A stretch of DNA of 64,000 nucleotides from Cepaea nemoralis. Its lineage: Eukaryota; Mollusca; Gastropoda; Stylommatophora; Helicidae. The notes under the pieces are model-generated. The model was not told the DNA's origin. It did no database searches and saw only the letters and a list, made by a program, of their open reading frames with translations. A program made the position numbers and the translations under genes. Positions 42,424 through 54,595 of this stretch are shown here, piece by piece. Position 1 is the stretch's first letter; each line of letters opens with the position of its first letter. The stretch spans positions 97,501 through 161,500 of the forward strand of contig JACEFZ010021772.1 in NCBI GenBank assembly GCA_014155875.1, written 5' to 3'.

Positions 42424-45400
42424 GTTCGTGAGAACCCCACATGCTGGACTGATGCTCAAGTGGGTAGGTGTCTCTGTCCGTGAGAACCCCACATGCTGGA
42501 CTGATGCTCAAGTGGGTAGGTGTCCCTGTTCGTGAGAACCCCACATGCTGGACTGATGCTCAAGTGGGTAGGTGCCCCTGTCCGTGAGAACCCCACATGC
42601 TGGACTGATGCTCAAGTGGGTAGGTGTCTCTGTTCGTGAGAACCCCACATGCTGGACTGATGCTCAAGTGGGTAGGTGTCCCTGTCCGTGAGAACCCCAC
42701 ATGCTGGACTGATGCTCAAGTGGGTAGGTGTCCCTGTCCGTGAGAACCCCACATGCTGGACTGATGCTCAAGTGGGTAGGTGTCCCGGTCCGTGAGAACC
42801 CCACATGCTGGACTGATGCTCAAGTGGGTAGGTGTCCCTGTTCGTGAGAACCCCACATGCTGGACTGATGCTCAAGTGGGTAGGTGTCCCTGTCCGTGAG
42901 AACCCCACATGCTGGACTGATGCTCAAGTGGGTAGGTGTCCCTGTCCGTGAGAACCCCACATGCTGGACTGATGCTCAAGTGGGTAGGTGTCCCTGTCCG
43001 TGAGAACCCCACATGCTGGACTGATGCTCAAGTGGTAGGTGTCCCTGTCCGTGAGAACCCCACATGCTGGACTGATGCTCAAGTGGGTAGGTGTCCCTGT
43101 TCGTGAGAACCCCACATGCTGGACTGATGCTCAAGTGGGTAGGTGTCCCTGTCCGTGAGAACCCCACATGCTGGACTGATGCTCAAGTGGGTAGGTGTCC
43201 CTGTCCGTGAGAACCCCACATGCTGGACTGATGCTCAAGTGGGTAGGTGTCCCTGTCCGTGAGAACCCCACATGCTGGATTGATGCCCAAGTGGGTAGGT
43301 GTCCCTGTCCGTGAGAACCCCACATGCTGGACTGATGCTCAAGTGGGTAGGTGTCTCTGTCCGTGAGAACCCCACATGCTGGACTGATGCTCAAGTGGGT
43401 AGGTGTCCCTGTCCGTGAGAACCCCACATGCTGGACTGATGCTCAAGTGGGTAGGTGTCCCTGTCCGTGAGAACCCCACATGCTGGACTGATGCTCAAGT
43501 GGGTAGGTGTCCCTGTCCGTGAGAACCCCACATGCTGGACTGATGCTCAAGTGGGTAGGTGTCCCTGTCCGTGAGAACCCCACATGCTGGACTGATGCTC
43601 AAGTGGGTAGGTGTCCCTGTCCGTGAGAACCCCACATGCTGGACTGATGCTCAAGTGGGTAGGTGTCCCTGTTCGTGAGAACCCCACATGCTGGACTGAT
43701 GCTCAAGTGGGTAGGTGTCCCTGTCCGTGAGAACCCCACATGCTGGACTGATGCCCAAGTGGGTAGGTGTCCCTGTCCGTGAGAACCCCACATGCTGGAC
43801 TGATGCTCAAGTGGGTAGGTGTCCCTGTCCGTGAGAACCCCACATGCTGGACTGATGCTCAAGTGGGTAGGTGTCCCTGTCCGTGAGAACCCCACATGCT
43901 GGACTGATGCTCAAGTGGGTAGGTGTCCCTGTCCGTGAGAACCCCACATGCTGGACTGATGCTCAAGTGGGTAGGTGTCCCTGTCCGTGAGAACCCCCAC
44001 ATGCTGGACTGATGCTCAAGTGGGTAGGTGTCCCTGTCCGTGAGAACCCCACATGCTGGACTGATGCTCAAGTGGGTAGGTGTCCCTGTCCGTGAGAACC
44101 CCACATGCTGGACTGATGCTCAAGTGGGTAGGTGTCCCTGTCCGTGAGAACCCCACATGCGGACTGATGCTCAAGTGGGTAGGTGTCCCTGTCCGTGAGA
44201 ACCCCACATGCTGGACTGAATGCCCAAGTGGGTAGGTGTCCCTGTCCGTGAGAACCCCACATGCTGGACTGATGCTCAAGTGGGTAGGTGTCCCTGTCCG
44301 TGAGAACCCCACATGCTGGACTGATGCTCAAGTGGTAGGTGTCCCTGTCCGTGAGAACCCCACATGCTGGACTGATGCTCAAGTGGGTAGGTGTCCCTGT
44401 CCGTGAGAACCCCACATGCTGGACTGATGCTCAAGTGGGTAGGTGTCCCTGTCGTGAGAACCCCACATGCTGGACTGATGCTCAAGTGGGTAGGTGTCCC
44501 TGTTCGTGAGAACCCCACATGCTGGACTGATGCTCAAAGGGGTAGGTGTCCCTGTCCGTGAGAACCCCACATGCTGGACTGATGCTCAAGTGGGTAGTGT
44601 CCCTGTCCGTGAGAACCCCACATGCTGGACTGATGCCTCAAGTGGGTAGGTGTCCCTGTTCCGTGAGAACCCCACATGCTGGACTGATGCTCAAGTGGGT
44701 AGGTGTCCCTGTCCGTGAGAACCCCACATGCTGGACTGATGCTCAAGTGGGTAGGTGTCCCCTGTCCGTGAGAACCCCACATGCTGGACTGATGCTCAAG
44801 TGGGTAGGTGTCCCTGTCCGTGAGAACCCCACATGCTGGACTGATGCTCAAGTGGGTAGGTGTCCCTGTCCGTGAGAACCCCACATGCTGGACTGATGCT
44901 CAAGTGGGTAGGTGTCCCTGTCCGTGAGAACCCCACATGCTGGACTGATGCTCAAGTGGGTAGGTGTCCCTGTCCGTGAGAACCCCACATGCTGGACTGA
45001 TGCTCAAGTGGGTAGGTGTCCCTGTCCGTGAGAACCCCACATGCTGGACTGATGCTCAAGTGGGTAGGTGTCCCTGTCCGTGAGAACCCCACATGCTGGA
45101 CTGATGCTCAAGTGGGTAGGTGTCCCTGTCGTGAGAACCCCACATGCTGGACTGATGCTCAAGTGGGTAGGTGTCCCTGTCCGTGAGAACCCCACATGCT
45201 GGACTGATGCTCAAGTGGGTAGGTGTCCCTGTCCGTGAGAACCCCACATGCTGGACTGATGCTCAAGTGGGTAGGTGTCCCTGTTCGTGAGAACCCCACA
45301 TGCTGGACTGATGCTCAAGTGGGTAGGTGTCCCTGTCCGTGAGAACCCCACATGCTGGACTGATGCTCAAGTGGGTAGGTGTCCCTGTCCGTGAGAACCC

Positions 45401-46069
45401 CACATGCTGGACTGATGCTCAAGTGGGTAGGTGTCCCTGTCCGTGAGAACCCCACATGCTGGACTGATGCTCAAGTGGGTAGGTGTCCCTGTCCGTGAGA
45501 ACCCCACATGCTGGACTGATGCTCAAGTGGGTAGGTGTCCCTGTCCGTGAGAACCCCACATGCTGGACTGATGCTCAAGTGGGTAGGTGTCCCTGTCCGT
45601 GAGAACCCCACATGCTGGACTGATGCTCAAGTGGGTAGGTGTCCCTGTCCGTGAGAACCCCACATGCTGGACTGATGCTCAAGTGGGTAGGTGTCCCTGT
45701 CCGTGAGAACCCCACATGCTGGACTGATGCTCAAGTGGGTAGGTGTCCCTGTCCGTGAGAACCCCACATGCTGGACTGATGCTCAAGTGGGTAGGTGTCC
45801 CTGTCCGTGAGAACCCCACATGCTGGACTGATGCTCAAGTGGTAGGTGTCCCTGTCCGTGAGAACCCCACATGCTGGACTGATGCTCAAGTGGGTAGGTG
45901 TCCCTGTTCCGTGAGAACCCCACATGCTGGACTGATGCTCAAGTGGGTAGGTGTCCCTGTCCGTGAGAACCCCACATGCTGGACTGATGCTCAAGTGGTT
46001 AGGTGTCCCTGTCCGTGAGAACCCCACATGCTGGACTGATGCTCAAGTGGTTAGGTGTCCCTGTCCGTG
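42424..46069. repeat. 52-bp minisatellite, about 70 units
   Basis: Unit with GAGAACCCCACATGCTGGAC, TGATGCTCAAGTGGGTAGGT and GTCCCTGTCCGT. Most units are identical; common variants are GTTCG for GTCCG and GCCCAAG for GCTCAAG. Single-base indels are concentrated in about 44160-44780. No spacers separate the units, so it is not a CRISPR array. Confidence 0.97.
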
Positions 46070-46339
46070 TTTGATGCAACATATGCTCTCTATTTCTGAT
46101 TGTTGAATGGAAGAATACCACTCTGCCAGAAGTATGCCCGCCTTCACCTTTCTCATCAACTTTTCTTATCATACTTTCTCACCATACACTTTGTGAGTCT
46201 TGGTGGAATGGAGATACGGACTGAAAATCAGGCACTGAGATTGATATGTTGACTGGAGTACCCGATAGTCACCTCAAAGGTGGTGTGGTTGCAGCCACTT
46301 CTCTATGTTAGATTACAGACCTAGAGGCAACATCCTGCC

Positions 46340-46680
46340 CCAGCAATCAACCCTTCCCGACTCTAGATGTGTATCACTGCCAGCAATCGACCCTTCCCCC
46401 GACTTAGATGTGAATCTCTCCCAGCAATCACCTATCCCCCGACTCTAAATGTCGAATCTCTCCCAGCAGTCGACCTTTCCCCCGACTTCTAGATGTGAAT
46501 CTCTCCCAGCAGTCGACCCTTTTCCCCGATTCTAGATGTGAATCTCTCCCAGCAGTCGACCTTTTCCCCCGACTCTAAATGTGAATCTCTCCCAGCAGTC
46601 GACCTTTTCCCCGATTCTAAATGTGAATCTCTCCCAGCAGTCGACCTTTTCCCCGATTCTAGATGTGAATCTCTCCCAAC
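46340..46680. repeat. ~42-bp tandem repeat, about 8 units
   Basis: CTCTCCCAGCAGTCGACCTT followed by TTCCCCGATTCTAAATGTGA units; the earlier copies are more diverged. The 270 bases between the 52-bp array and this repeat show nothing recognisable. Confidence 0.9.
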
Positions 46681-47589
46681 CAGATTGCCTTTCTATGATG
46701 CATGGGACCGTCGGTGTGTACTATTAACTCGTCCCCGTGGGAGAGTTGTCTGCCCCTTGCTGCAAACCAGCCGCTTACATGACTCTCCTCCATCTTGTGA
46801 TGAATGAATCACCGAAAAACGAGAAATAGATTGTGAGCTTTAATTGAGCACGACTACAAGAAACAAAATGGACGTTGCGGCCAAAGCCTTCGTCAGCACA
46901 GAAAATACAAACAAAAATTGACTAACAAATACACGAAAGACACTACATGAAAATATTAATTTCACTTATCTGTGTTCTTGTTTGAGCAAGAATCCGTGAG
47001 AATCCGTGGATCTATCTTGTGATGAACATGAGTTTGCGTAGGGCTATTCTGGATTTAGCTTCCTTGGTACATATTCCGTCTGTTGTTGTTGTTGACAGTT
47101 AGTTGGCTGCCTTCTTTACCTGACATTGCAGTCAACCCCATCATTTATTGACTCTTTGTGAATTAATACGCAATTTTACGTTTGCCATTTTTTTTCTTAC
47201 GTTTTCCCATAAGCGGGCACTCTCCCGCTGTTTATACTTCACCTCGACACCGCAAGGTACAAAAGGAACATGATGAGATGAGATTAGATTTCTTTCTGAA
47301 TGTTAGACGCTTATACCTTTCAAATCAATGCAAAATGATGTAATTTCGAACACTCGATCCGGTATGTCTGTCGGGGAGTTGTGAAACATCGTTCACAAAC
47401 CTCAAAGCCACACACCCCGACGATGTTTCATTTGGGAAGACATGTGTCTGTGTAATTACCCTAATATCCGTTTTTCTATGAAACTGACTATGCCCATTTG
47501 TTGATTTACTCACAGTCGTTTCACATCTCTGATGAACACCTCGGCCACACCTCTGCCCCGATTCAATATATTTCCTAGGTGAGAATGAG
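46681..47589. other. No supported feature
   Basis: About 900 bases of mixed composition with no repeat family or exon that I can support. Confidence 0.4.
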
Positions 47590-47860
47590 TCAGCGTGACT
47601 GAATGGATAACAGCGTTCGTTCTTATACATCCGGTGTGCTGATGCCGAGGTAGCGAATTCAACCCCTACACGGGTCAGTTGGACTAACATGATGACTTCT
47701 AGTCCATGACATGGGGACGTAAATTACTAGTACCTCTGAAGTCGGAGTGGGTTCGCCTGGTGGCGAGAGACACTAGTAATTGGGAAAGCTAATCCACACG
47801 CAAAATTCAGTCCAGTGCACACGAAGTATATGGACTACGTTTGAGTTAAAAGCGAGTCAA
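47590..47860 (+). repeat. SINE family C copy
   Basis: A tRNA-like head (GTCAGCGTGACTGAATGGAT; GCGAATTCAACCCCTACACG), then GTCAGTTGGACTAACATGAT and a tail with AAATTCAGTCCAGTGC and GTTTGAGTTAAAAGCGAG. It aligns throughout with the minus-strand copy at 18.7-19.0 kb. Confidence 0.75.
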
Positions 47861-48096
47861 CAACAAAAACAACAACAAATAGGTGAGAATACAGAGTACG
47901 TGAGTATCTTTGGATTGTAGAGGGAATGTAGCGTGTCACACAGTGTGGGAACCTTCGAGAAACAGGTCAATTGTGTAGATGTGACACTATCAGCGATTCA
48001 AGCAATTTCAGTTGAAAGTTCACGGGTATGCAAATGTAATCTCCGAAGGTCAAGAACAACTGATCCTAGGATTAATGTCAAGCAGGTATTGGTATG

Positions 48097-48320
48097 GTAA
48101 TCGCGATAGTGAAGTGGCTAGACGCTACCCTGCAGGCACGGTACGGTGGTAGTGGGTTCAAATCGGCAGCGAGGCGGATGTTGAGATGTATCTGGGTTGT
48201 AAGGTTGATCGAGCTTACACATTGGAACAAGGTAATGCTTTGGAAGAAAAAGGCTGACCACATCACTCATCGTGTGTGGATTGGTGTATACAAAATGTGT
48301 TAGGTTGAGCAAGAACCGAC
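48097..48320 (+). repeat. SINE family D copy
   Basis: A tRNA-like head with AGTGAAGTGGCTAGACGC and a good B box, GGGTTCAAATCGG. The body includes CTGACCACATCACTCATCGT, which matches the copy at 38.5 kb. Confidence 0.6.
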
Positions 48321-48377
48321 ATCACAGCACTGAGGACATCCCCATACCTGCTCCGTCCCCACCTGCCGCAGCCAATG

Positions 48378-48640
48378 GGTGTATTTTTAATGATTGTGCA
48401 GTGTTTGAAAATGTTGCCGGTCCAAGTTTTGTATTTACCTACTATGTTGCATGAAAAGAAAATCCTAACCTGCACAGTTCGCGGTGACTGCACTAGCCAG
48501 GCGGCCTTAATTCCTCAGGCTCAAAGACCCCTCTGCCATACACCGCAGTAAATGACAGTTGCATGAACTTTACAGAGGGTGAATAAAAAGCTTGGACCGG
48601 CAATATTTTCAAACACTACAGTTATTAAAAATAAACCCTT
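48378..48640. repeat. Inverted repeat enclosing a SINE B fragment
   Basis: GTGTTTGAAAATGTTGCCGG plus TCCAAG (about 48400-48428) is the inverse of CTTGGACCGGCAATATTTTC plus AAACAC (about 48591-48617). Matching extends outward to GGGTRTATTTTTAAT. Between the arms is a family-B body (48455-48560, with GGTGACTGCACTAGCCAGGC). This could be the remnant of a small inverted-repeat transposon. Confidence 0.65.
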
Positions 48641-48767
48641 TACTTTTAGCAGTCTGATTATATGTCCGTCAGGCCTTTCCTCGGAGTTTTGAGTGTCGGC
48701 CTCAGGCGTGTAAAAGTTAACGATATCGTTTAAGCATAGCTTTGGGCTATAAATGGAGCCTGTTATA

Positions 48768-48770
48768 TTT

Positions 48771-48828
<58 letters not shown>
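48768..48828. repeat. (TTG)n microsatellite
   Basis: About 20 TTG triplets. The 370 bases after it hold no recognised feature. Confidence 0.95.
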
Positions 48829-49199
48829 GGCTGCTGCTTCTAGTGCTGGGGTGGCTGTTGCTGTTTCAGTGCGAATCCTTGCTGCACCAGCTACTGACTC
48901 TTGCACTGGCTTGCGGAATCGGGAACTGCTTGTGCTTTTGTTGTATCGTGGAAGACAAGCAAGGCATGCATTCCTAGTATAGTCGTGAGTTGGGCTTGCC
49001 GGGTATGCCGCCATGGGTGATAGATGCCTACCATCATCTAAGATAATATTTATGGCTCTAAATCTGGCACAGTTAAATTAAATGTGTGCAGTGTGATACA
49101 GGCTTCATCAGAGCAGAGATCTTGGCTGAGGAGGGGTGGGGGGGGGGGTGAAATCTTAGTGGAATGGACAAATCTGTAGAGTGGAGATTTTGGATGAAA

Positions 49200-49500
49200 T
49201 ATATGTATCTGTAGAGTTGCTGTCTTGATCGAGCGAATATCTTGGTATAGTTAAGTGAAGTGAAGATCTTGGTGTATTAAGATATTGATGGAACCGAGAT
49301 CTTCCTGGAGTGAAGATCTTAGTGGAGTGGAGTTCTTAATGGAGTGGAGATATTGGTGAAGCGGAGATCTTGATGGATTCGAGAAATTGGTGGAGTTGAG
49401 ATCTTGGTGGAGTTGAGATCCTGGTGAAGTTGAGATCACGGTGAAGTGGAGATCTTGGTGGAGTTGAGATCTTGGTGGAGTTGAGATCTCTGTGTATTGG
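49200..49500. repeat. Degenerate GAGATCTTGGTGGAGT repeat
   Basis: Irregular copies of GAGATCTTGGTGGAGTTGA at spacings of about 18-24 bases, many with substitutions. Confidence 0.8.
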
Positions 49501-49614
49501 AAACCTTGGTACAGATGATATATCTGTGGAGTTGAGTTATTAGTCCACGGAGGTCTTGGTCGATTCTCCTTCTGTAAGCCAAACTGTTGTATGCTCCCAG
49601 AAGATCTCGATTAG

Positions 49615-49935
49615 CATGTCACCTGACTCAGAATAACCAGTAACCAAGTCCTACAAGAAAGAAATTAAAATCTAAACTGATTAGAAAAATTAGACATAGA
49701 CTGTCACAATCTTTAGTCACGTTATGAGAGGAAATAAATTGGAGAATTTGGTGACAACTGTCAAGATCGAGGGAAGAGAACAAGTGGAAGACAGGAAAGT
49801 AAATATCTGGATGGGTTGTCCACATGGCATGGTCGAGACAAGAACACTGTGCTGATCCACGACTCTGGTGATCGATTGAGATGGCGAAACATGGCCGCCC
49901 AAGCTTATCGACATGGCACATGATGATGATGACAC
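49615..49935 (+). pseudogene. LINE 3' end, same family as 0.6-1.5 kb
   Basis: It codes KLIRKIRHRLSQS, then frameshifted remnants parallel to 1250-1490 (ACAACTG.CAAGATCGAGG; CATGGTCGAGACAAGAAC; CGACTCTGGTGATCGA). It ends ATGGCACATGATGATGATGA. Stops are frequent. From 49936 to 50589 nothing is recognised. Confidence 0.75.
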
Positions 49936-50589
49936 ATGTGCATCATCAGCTTCGAATCCAGGTCGGCCATGCACCTCTGTAGTTTGAAGTGTTATCTGAC
50001 ACCTGTACAAAGCATTATTAGTTGTTATTATTGGCTATTACTGGTTACAGAAGCGACTGCACTAGCTCTCGCGATACACCCGTTATATATCTACGTCTAT
50101 GGCTGCCAATTCACCACAATCACATTCTAGTTGCCGATTGCAAATGGCGTCTCACCCCGTGGTGTTTCATGACACAGCAGTTATTCATCGATGGCATACA
50201 CAGTTGAAGATTTCTCTATTTGAAATATGCCCAATGAAAGCACCCTAGATACTAGCCATTGCTCATTGCCACAGACACCCGTGTGTTCAGAGAAACGTAT
50301 CCACACCAGCCGTTGAGTACAGTTTGGTCAAACAACATCCACTTCACGCCACTCCCCCATTATGCTACTATGCCATGAAAACGGTCTCGTTCAACTTGTT
50401 GTCCCGTAATACGGTCTTACCGAAGCGTCCACTCAGAACTTATCACAAAAATGTAGTTAAGCGATTCCGTTAAGAGGTTGAATATTGATAAACGGGAATG
50501 TTATCTTATAATCTGAAACAATCAAACGCGATAAATAGTCGGGTATCCCTAATCACTGGCGTGAGTGATTTGAGTAATTTGAAAATCAG

Positions 50590-50800
50590 GTTAGGGTTCA
50601 ACAGAAATAAGATGCAGGTATCTGAGCCCGTATACCCGGTTTCGAAACACGGCTGTGCTGGTTTTTTCGAAAAAGGTATAGGGGCCGGTCGTTCAGAAAG
50701 CAATGGCAAACTACTGAACGTAACACTTGCCTAGTACATCAACAGCAGCATGAAAATGCTGGTCTTGACTGCAACGTCCCGTAAGGGATACGCAACAAAA
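50590..50800 (+). repeat. SINE family A copy
   Basis: Head near 50620-50660 (GAGCCCGTATACCCGGTTTCGAAACA trimmed), core GGTCGTTCAGAAAGCAATGG, tail CGTAAGGGATACGCAACAAA. Confidence 0.85.
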
Positions 50801-50892
50801 ATCTATCAGCCCGGTGAGACTGTAGGTCATCTCTGGGTTGAAGTATCTGAGTAGGGGGTGGGATGGGGTTTTGGGTATACGTTGAATTGAGG

Positions 50893-51130
50893 AATGGCTG
50901 GCCGAGTGGCTAGTATGCCGGATTCTCCTTCAGAAGACCGGGTTCGAATCCTCGGTAAGATGTGGATTTTTTTTTGTCCGGGGCAAAAAGAAAACTCTAG
51001 CCTGCACAGTTCGCGGCGACTGCACTAGCCAGGCGGCCTTAATTCCTCAGGCTCAAAACCCCGCCCCCCACCCCCCCCCCCCCCACCCCCCTGCCATACA
51101 CCGGAAGGTACTATATGGCAGTAAATGACA
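50893..51130 (+). repeat. SINE family B copy, best preserved head
   Basis: Near-canonical Pol III boxes: GGCTGGCCGAGTGGCTAGTA and GGGTTCGAATCCTCGG. Then GTAAGATGTGGATT, GCGGCGACTGCACTAGCCAG and a C-rich run. The tRNA-like part ends without an acceptor stem and runs straight into the SINE body, so this is not a tRNA gene. Confidence 0.8.
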
Positions 51131-51169
51131 GTTTTTTGACAGTTCAGTTGTTTGTACGCAGGAGTAATG

Positions 51170-51420
51170 TCCAAAGGTTCCGATCCGTGGCGAAGGCGTT
51201 ACGGAGTCAGTTCGTAATCGCCCATACCGCGTTCGAAACACAGCTGCGGACAACATAGCAGCAGACCGCCTTGCGTTGCTTTTTATTTAAATGGAATGGG
51301 GGGCGGTCGTACAGAAAGCAATGGCAAACTACTGAACGTAAACTTGCCAAGAGATCACGAACAGCATAACAATGCTGGGGTTGACTGCGACGTCCTGTAA
51401 AGGATATGTAACTAAATTAT
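51170..51420 (+). repeat. SINE family A copy with head
   Basis: Head GATCCGTGGCGAAGGCGTTA and box B CGCGTTCGAAACACAG, then core GGTCGTACAGAAAGCAATGG and tail CTGTAAAGGATATGTAACT. Confidence 0.85.
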
Positions 51421-51603
51421 TAACTGAATGCTCGAAGTGGTCAATGAACACCGAAGCCGCAGCACTAAGGGCATGTCCGTAAGTGGTCGGTCTCGTCCAG
51501 AAATGGTTGGTTGATTTGGTTGTTTGTTGTATCAGAGGTTGGTTGGTAGGTGGGTTTGATTATTGGAACTGCACAGATGATATGGTCAATATTAAAATGA
51601 CAG

Positions 51604-51640
<37 letters not shown>
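51604..51640. repeat. (GTT)n microsatellite
   Basis: About 12 GTT triplets. Confidence 0.95.
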
Positions 51641-51893
51641 CATGTTTTGCTCAGCTGTTGAAGTTTTCAACGCACATCTTCTCCGCGTTCCTCTATCTCT
51701 GCAACCTAGTACATTCACACAAAAGACTAATTTCTGTGTACCACCTCTTCTGTTGATGTTAATAAAGTTTAAGAAGAACAATTAAAGTCGCCTAGTCTTA
51801 GAAGAACGGATAAATGTCGCTTAGTCTTAGAAAAACGGATAAAAGTGGCATAGTTTTAGAAAAAATGTATAAAAATCGTCTAGTCTTAGAAGA

Positions 51894-52128
51894 GGTCTCC
51901 GTGGTTAAGGTCTTGCGGACGCGATTCGTGGGGCCACTTAATTCCGTTCGAAATACAGCTGCGACCGATTTGGCAACAGACGGTGTCGCGCTGTTTAAAC
52001 GTGATGGTATGAGAGCTGGTCGTTCAGACATCGATGGCAAACTACTGAACGTAAACTTGCCAAGACATCAAAAACATCAGTGTTGGTGTTGACAGCGATG
52101 TCCTGTAAATAGGATATGCAAACAAAAA
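51894..52128 (+). repeat. SINE family A, full length with 11-bp TSD
   Basis: 235 bp from GGTCTCCGTGGTTAAGGTC (A box) through CCGTTCGAAATACAGC (B box), core GGTCGTTCAGACATCGATGG and tail GGATATGCAAACAAAAA. It is flanked by GTCTTAGAAGA at 51883-51893 and 52129-52139. The flanks also belong to a short ~29-bp tandem repeat (GTCTTAGAAGAACGGATAAA), so the duplication is suggestive rather than proven. Confidence 0.82.
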
Positions 52129-52139
52129 GTCTTAGAAGA

Positions 52140-53079
52140 ACGGATAAAAGTCGCCTAGTTTTAGAAGAACCGCAGTAGTTAGCCAAAGTCACATGTTAAG
52201 CAAGTTAAGCATGACCAAAGACGCGCTTGACTGAGCACTAGCGAACGTCTTATGACTGCGCTTACAGCTGTTTGATGCAAACCATTCCGTGTGTGATGTC
52301 GTAGACACCATTGTGATGTGTTCACAGATGTGTTTGACACCGTCTGTGTGTAGTTGATCTTGAAAGCGCACACGTGTGTTGTCTCGTGACTGCTCCACAA
52401 TAATACCTGTCTAAGCCACATTGTGTTAGATGAGAATGGTCCGGAATCGATTTGTGTATAACTCTACATCATTATTTTTTGTTTCATGTGTAGGATAGAA
52501 AGAGTTACAGTAAAAGGTGTAGTATCATCATCATCATCATCACCATCATCATCATGCGCTATGACAACAATCCCAAGGGATGATTAGTCATCTCACGCGA
52601 ACACAGAATCTCACTCCTGGAAAAGTATGGGCGACTTGCATTGTACTGTCTACTCCAGGCATCTCGTAGCCAGTCCAGCCAAGTACGTAGAAGACTGCGT
52701 TCAGACCCCATTCAACTGTCGATCAATCTGTTAGCTGTAATTGGGGTCATTACGGTGTTTCTTGTCTGCTTGGGAAATAGAGCTTCCTGTTTCGATTCCT
52801 GAGTTCTAATTATCGCGTGCCAATTGGGTTGATAATATGGGGCAGATCAAGTCTGTGCACTTGTTCCGATTATGTCATGGGGTCAAGCCCTCTAGGAGTG
52901 TATCTCTTTCTCCTCATTTTGGTCTTTCCCCATAAATGTATCTGTTGTTGAATCACGATGTGCCAGAGATGTAGAACGTTGGTTGACCCTGGAATTCCGC
53001 CGGTGTGTCTCCGCCGGTGTGTCTCCGCCGAAGAGACGAATTCTATAGAACAGCAATGGGACCGGTTATGGCGTCCTTT
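52140..53079. other. No supported feature
   Basis: About 940 bases with only a small (ATC)n run near 52526-52555. No exon or element recognised. Confidence 0.4.
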
Positions 53080-53385
53080 ACTAACGACGAAAGTGTGGCG
53101 GTTCTGTGACGAAGGTGTGGCTGTTCTGTGGCGAAGGTGTGGCGGTTCTGTGACGAAGGTGTGGCGGTTCTGTGACGAAGGTGTGGCGGTTCTGTGACGA
53201 AGGTGTGGCGGTTCTGTGACGAAGGTGTGGCGGTTCTGTGACGAAGGTGTGGCGGTTCTGCGACGAAGGTGTGGCGGTTCTGTGACGAAGGTGTGGCGGT
53301 TCTGTGACGAAGGTGTGGCGGTTCTGTGACGAAGGTGTGGCGGCTCTGCGACGAAGGTGTGGCGGCTCTGCGACGAAGAGGTTAC
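53080..53385. repeat. 22-bp minisatellite grown from SINE A head
   Basis: About 14 units of GTGACGAAGGTGTGGCGGTT plus CT. The motif resembles the 5' start of SINE A (TCCGTGGCGAAGGCGTTACG), and the array runs directly into a SINE A head at 53386. Confidence 0.9.
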
Positions 53386-53477
53386 GAATGCAATTCGTAA
53401 TCCCGCATACAACGTTCGAAACTCAGCTACGGGCGATTTGGAAGCAGGCCGTCTTGTGTTTATTTCCATACAATGGT
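53386..53477 (+). repeat. SINE A, 5' part (split by LINE)
   Basis: GGTTACGAATGCAATTCGTA, then AACGTTCGAAACTCAGC (box B). It ends at TACAATGGT, where the LINE is inserted. The 3' part resumes at 54596. Confidence 0.8.
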
Positions 53478-54595
53478 TAGTTATAGTTAGTTAGTTATCA
53501 GTTGGGGTATCTTCGTTGCACTCCGGACATGTCCATAGGTGCTCAGATCCTCCCCCCAGCATATGCATCAGCGTCCGGTGGCTAATAGTGCCAGTTCTGT
53601 GTTGGTTGACGAGGCGCTTTGTTTTCCCGATGTACCACCTCTCGCGTCTGGCTGTGCCGATTCTTACTCCCAGGTCTTTCATCCTGGAGAGCGATGTGGA
53701 ATCACTGGCGTCAAAATCCTCTGTTCTCGCCATATCTTTAAGGGCGTTAATAACATCCGCACGATCCATGGGCTGGCCATCTACAGGGGGTGCAGAGCCA
53801 GCCAATTTATCAGCTCGTTCATTTCCCTCGACTCCCGCATGTCCCGGGACGAAGATGAAGGTGACTTTGCGGACAACAGACTTCCGCAGCGACTCAGTCC
53901 ACTGTCTACGTACAGATCCAGCTTCGACCTTCTGAATCATGCTCATTGAATCACTTAGTACACACACGTTGGTATAATGCTGTGATTCCAGCCATATGAA
54001 AGCCTGTGTAACTGCCATCACCTCCATCGTCATGCTGCTCGTGGTCATAGAGTGGGCACCACTGGATTCTTGAACGGTTCGGCCCGCTGAACGGGCTGTA
54101 AATGCCCACGCACTTCTCTGCTGCTTTACAACAGATCCATCTGTATAGATGAGCACTTCGGGGCTATCTGAGTGATCATAGATGAGCGCGTTAACCTCTG
54201 CATTGACAGCAGCAGGGTTCTGCTCTCTGCACCGTCTGTCGAGTGTGATAATGCAGGAGAAGGTACACTTAAAAGCTGGAGGCACCGGCACCCATTCCTT
54301 GCCGGGGTTGATACTGGTAAGACTGCAGACCTGTCCGACGACATCTTCCGCCCGACCCATCCATGATTTGCCCCTCTTTAGCCTGTCACCCTTTTCTCTG
54401 AATACAGCGTCATGCAGAGGGTGCTGCTCATCTGCACTTATTTTTAAGTATGCACGAGCTCTACAGATCTTGATCCTGTGTTCCATTGTCGGGAAGTCAA
54501 GGAGGTATCTCATTGCTACACAGCTGGTGTCTCTCGTGCAGCCCAAAATGATGCGCATGGCTTCGTTTTGTACCTTTTCAAGTCTTCCAATCTGG
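53478..54595 (-). pseudogene. 5'-truncated RNase H-type LINE inserted in SINE A
   Basis: One open minus-strand frame codes the end of RT (RLEKVQNEAMRIILGCTRDT), a linker, and a full RNase H domain: IYTDGSV, MEVMAVTQAF, VLSDSMSMIQKV and VPGHAGVEGNERADKLAG carry the D, E, D, D catalytic set. The C-terminus reads TGTISHRTLMHMLGGGSEHL and TCPECNED, a Cys-rich end. The 3' tail is TAACTAAC-like. Direct repeats TACAATGGT (53469-53477, 54596-54604) flank the 1118-bp insert. It is 5'-truncated but has no stops, so it is younger than most neighbours. The I superclade fits because RNase H follows RT. Confidence 0.85.

Noticed and set aside
42424..46069. Many 60-116 codon frames reading MGFSRTGTPTH-type repeats; also a CRISPR-like look
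   Set aside because: Products of the 52-bp unit shifting through three frames. Units are contiguous with no unique spacers, and the host is an animal, so neither coding nor CRISPR is supported.
50895..50960. Candidate tRNA gene (Leu/Ser-like)
   Set aside because: A and B boxes are good, but there is no 3' acceptor strand pairing and the sequence continues into the repeated family-B body; it is a SINE head.
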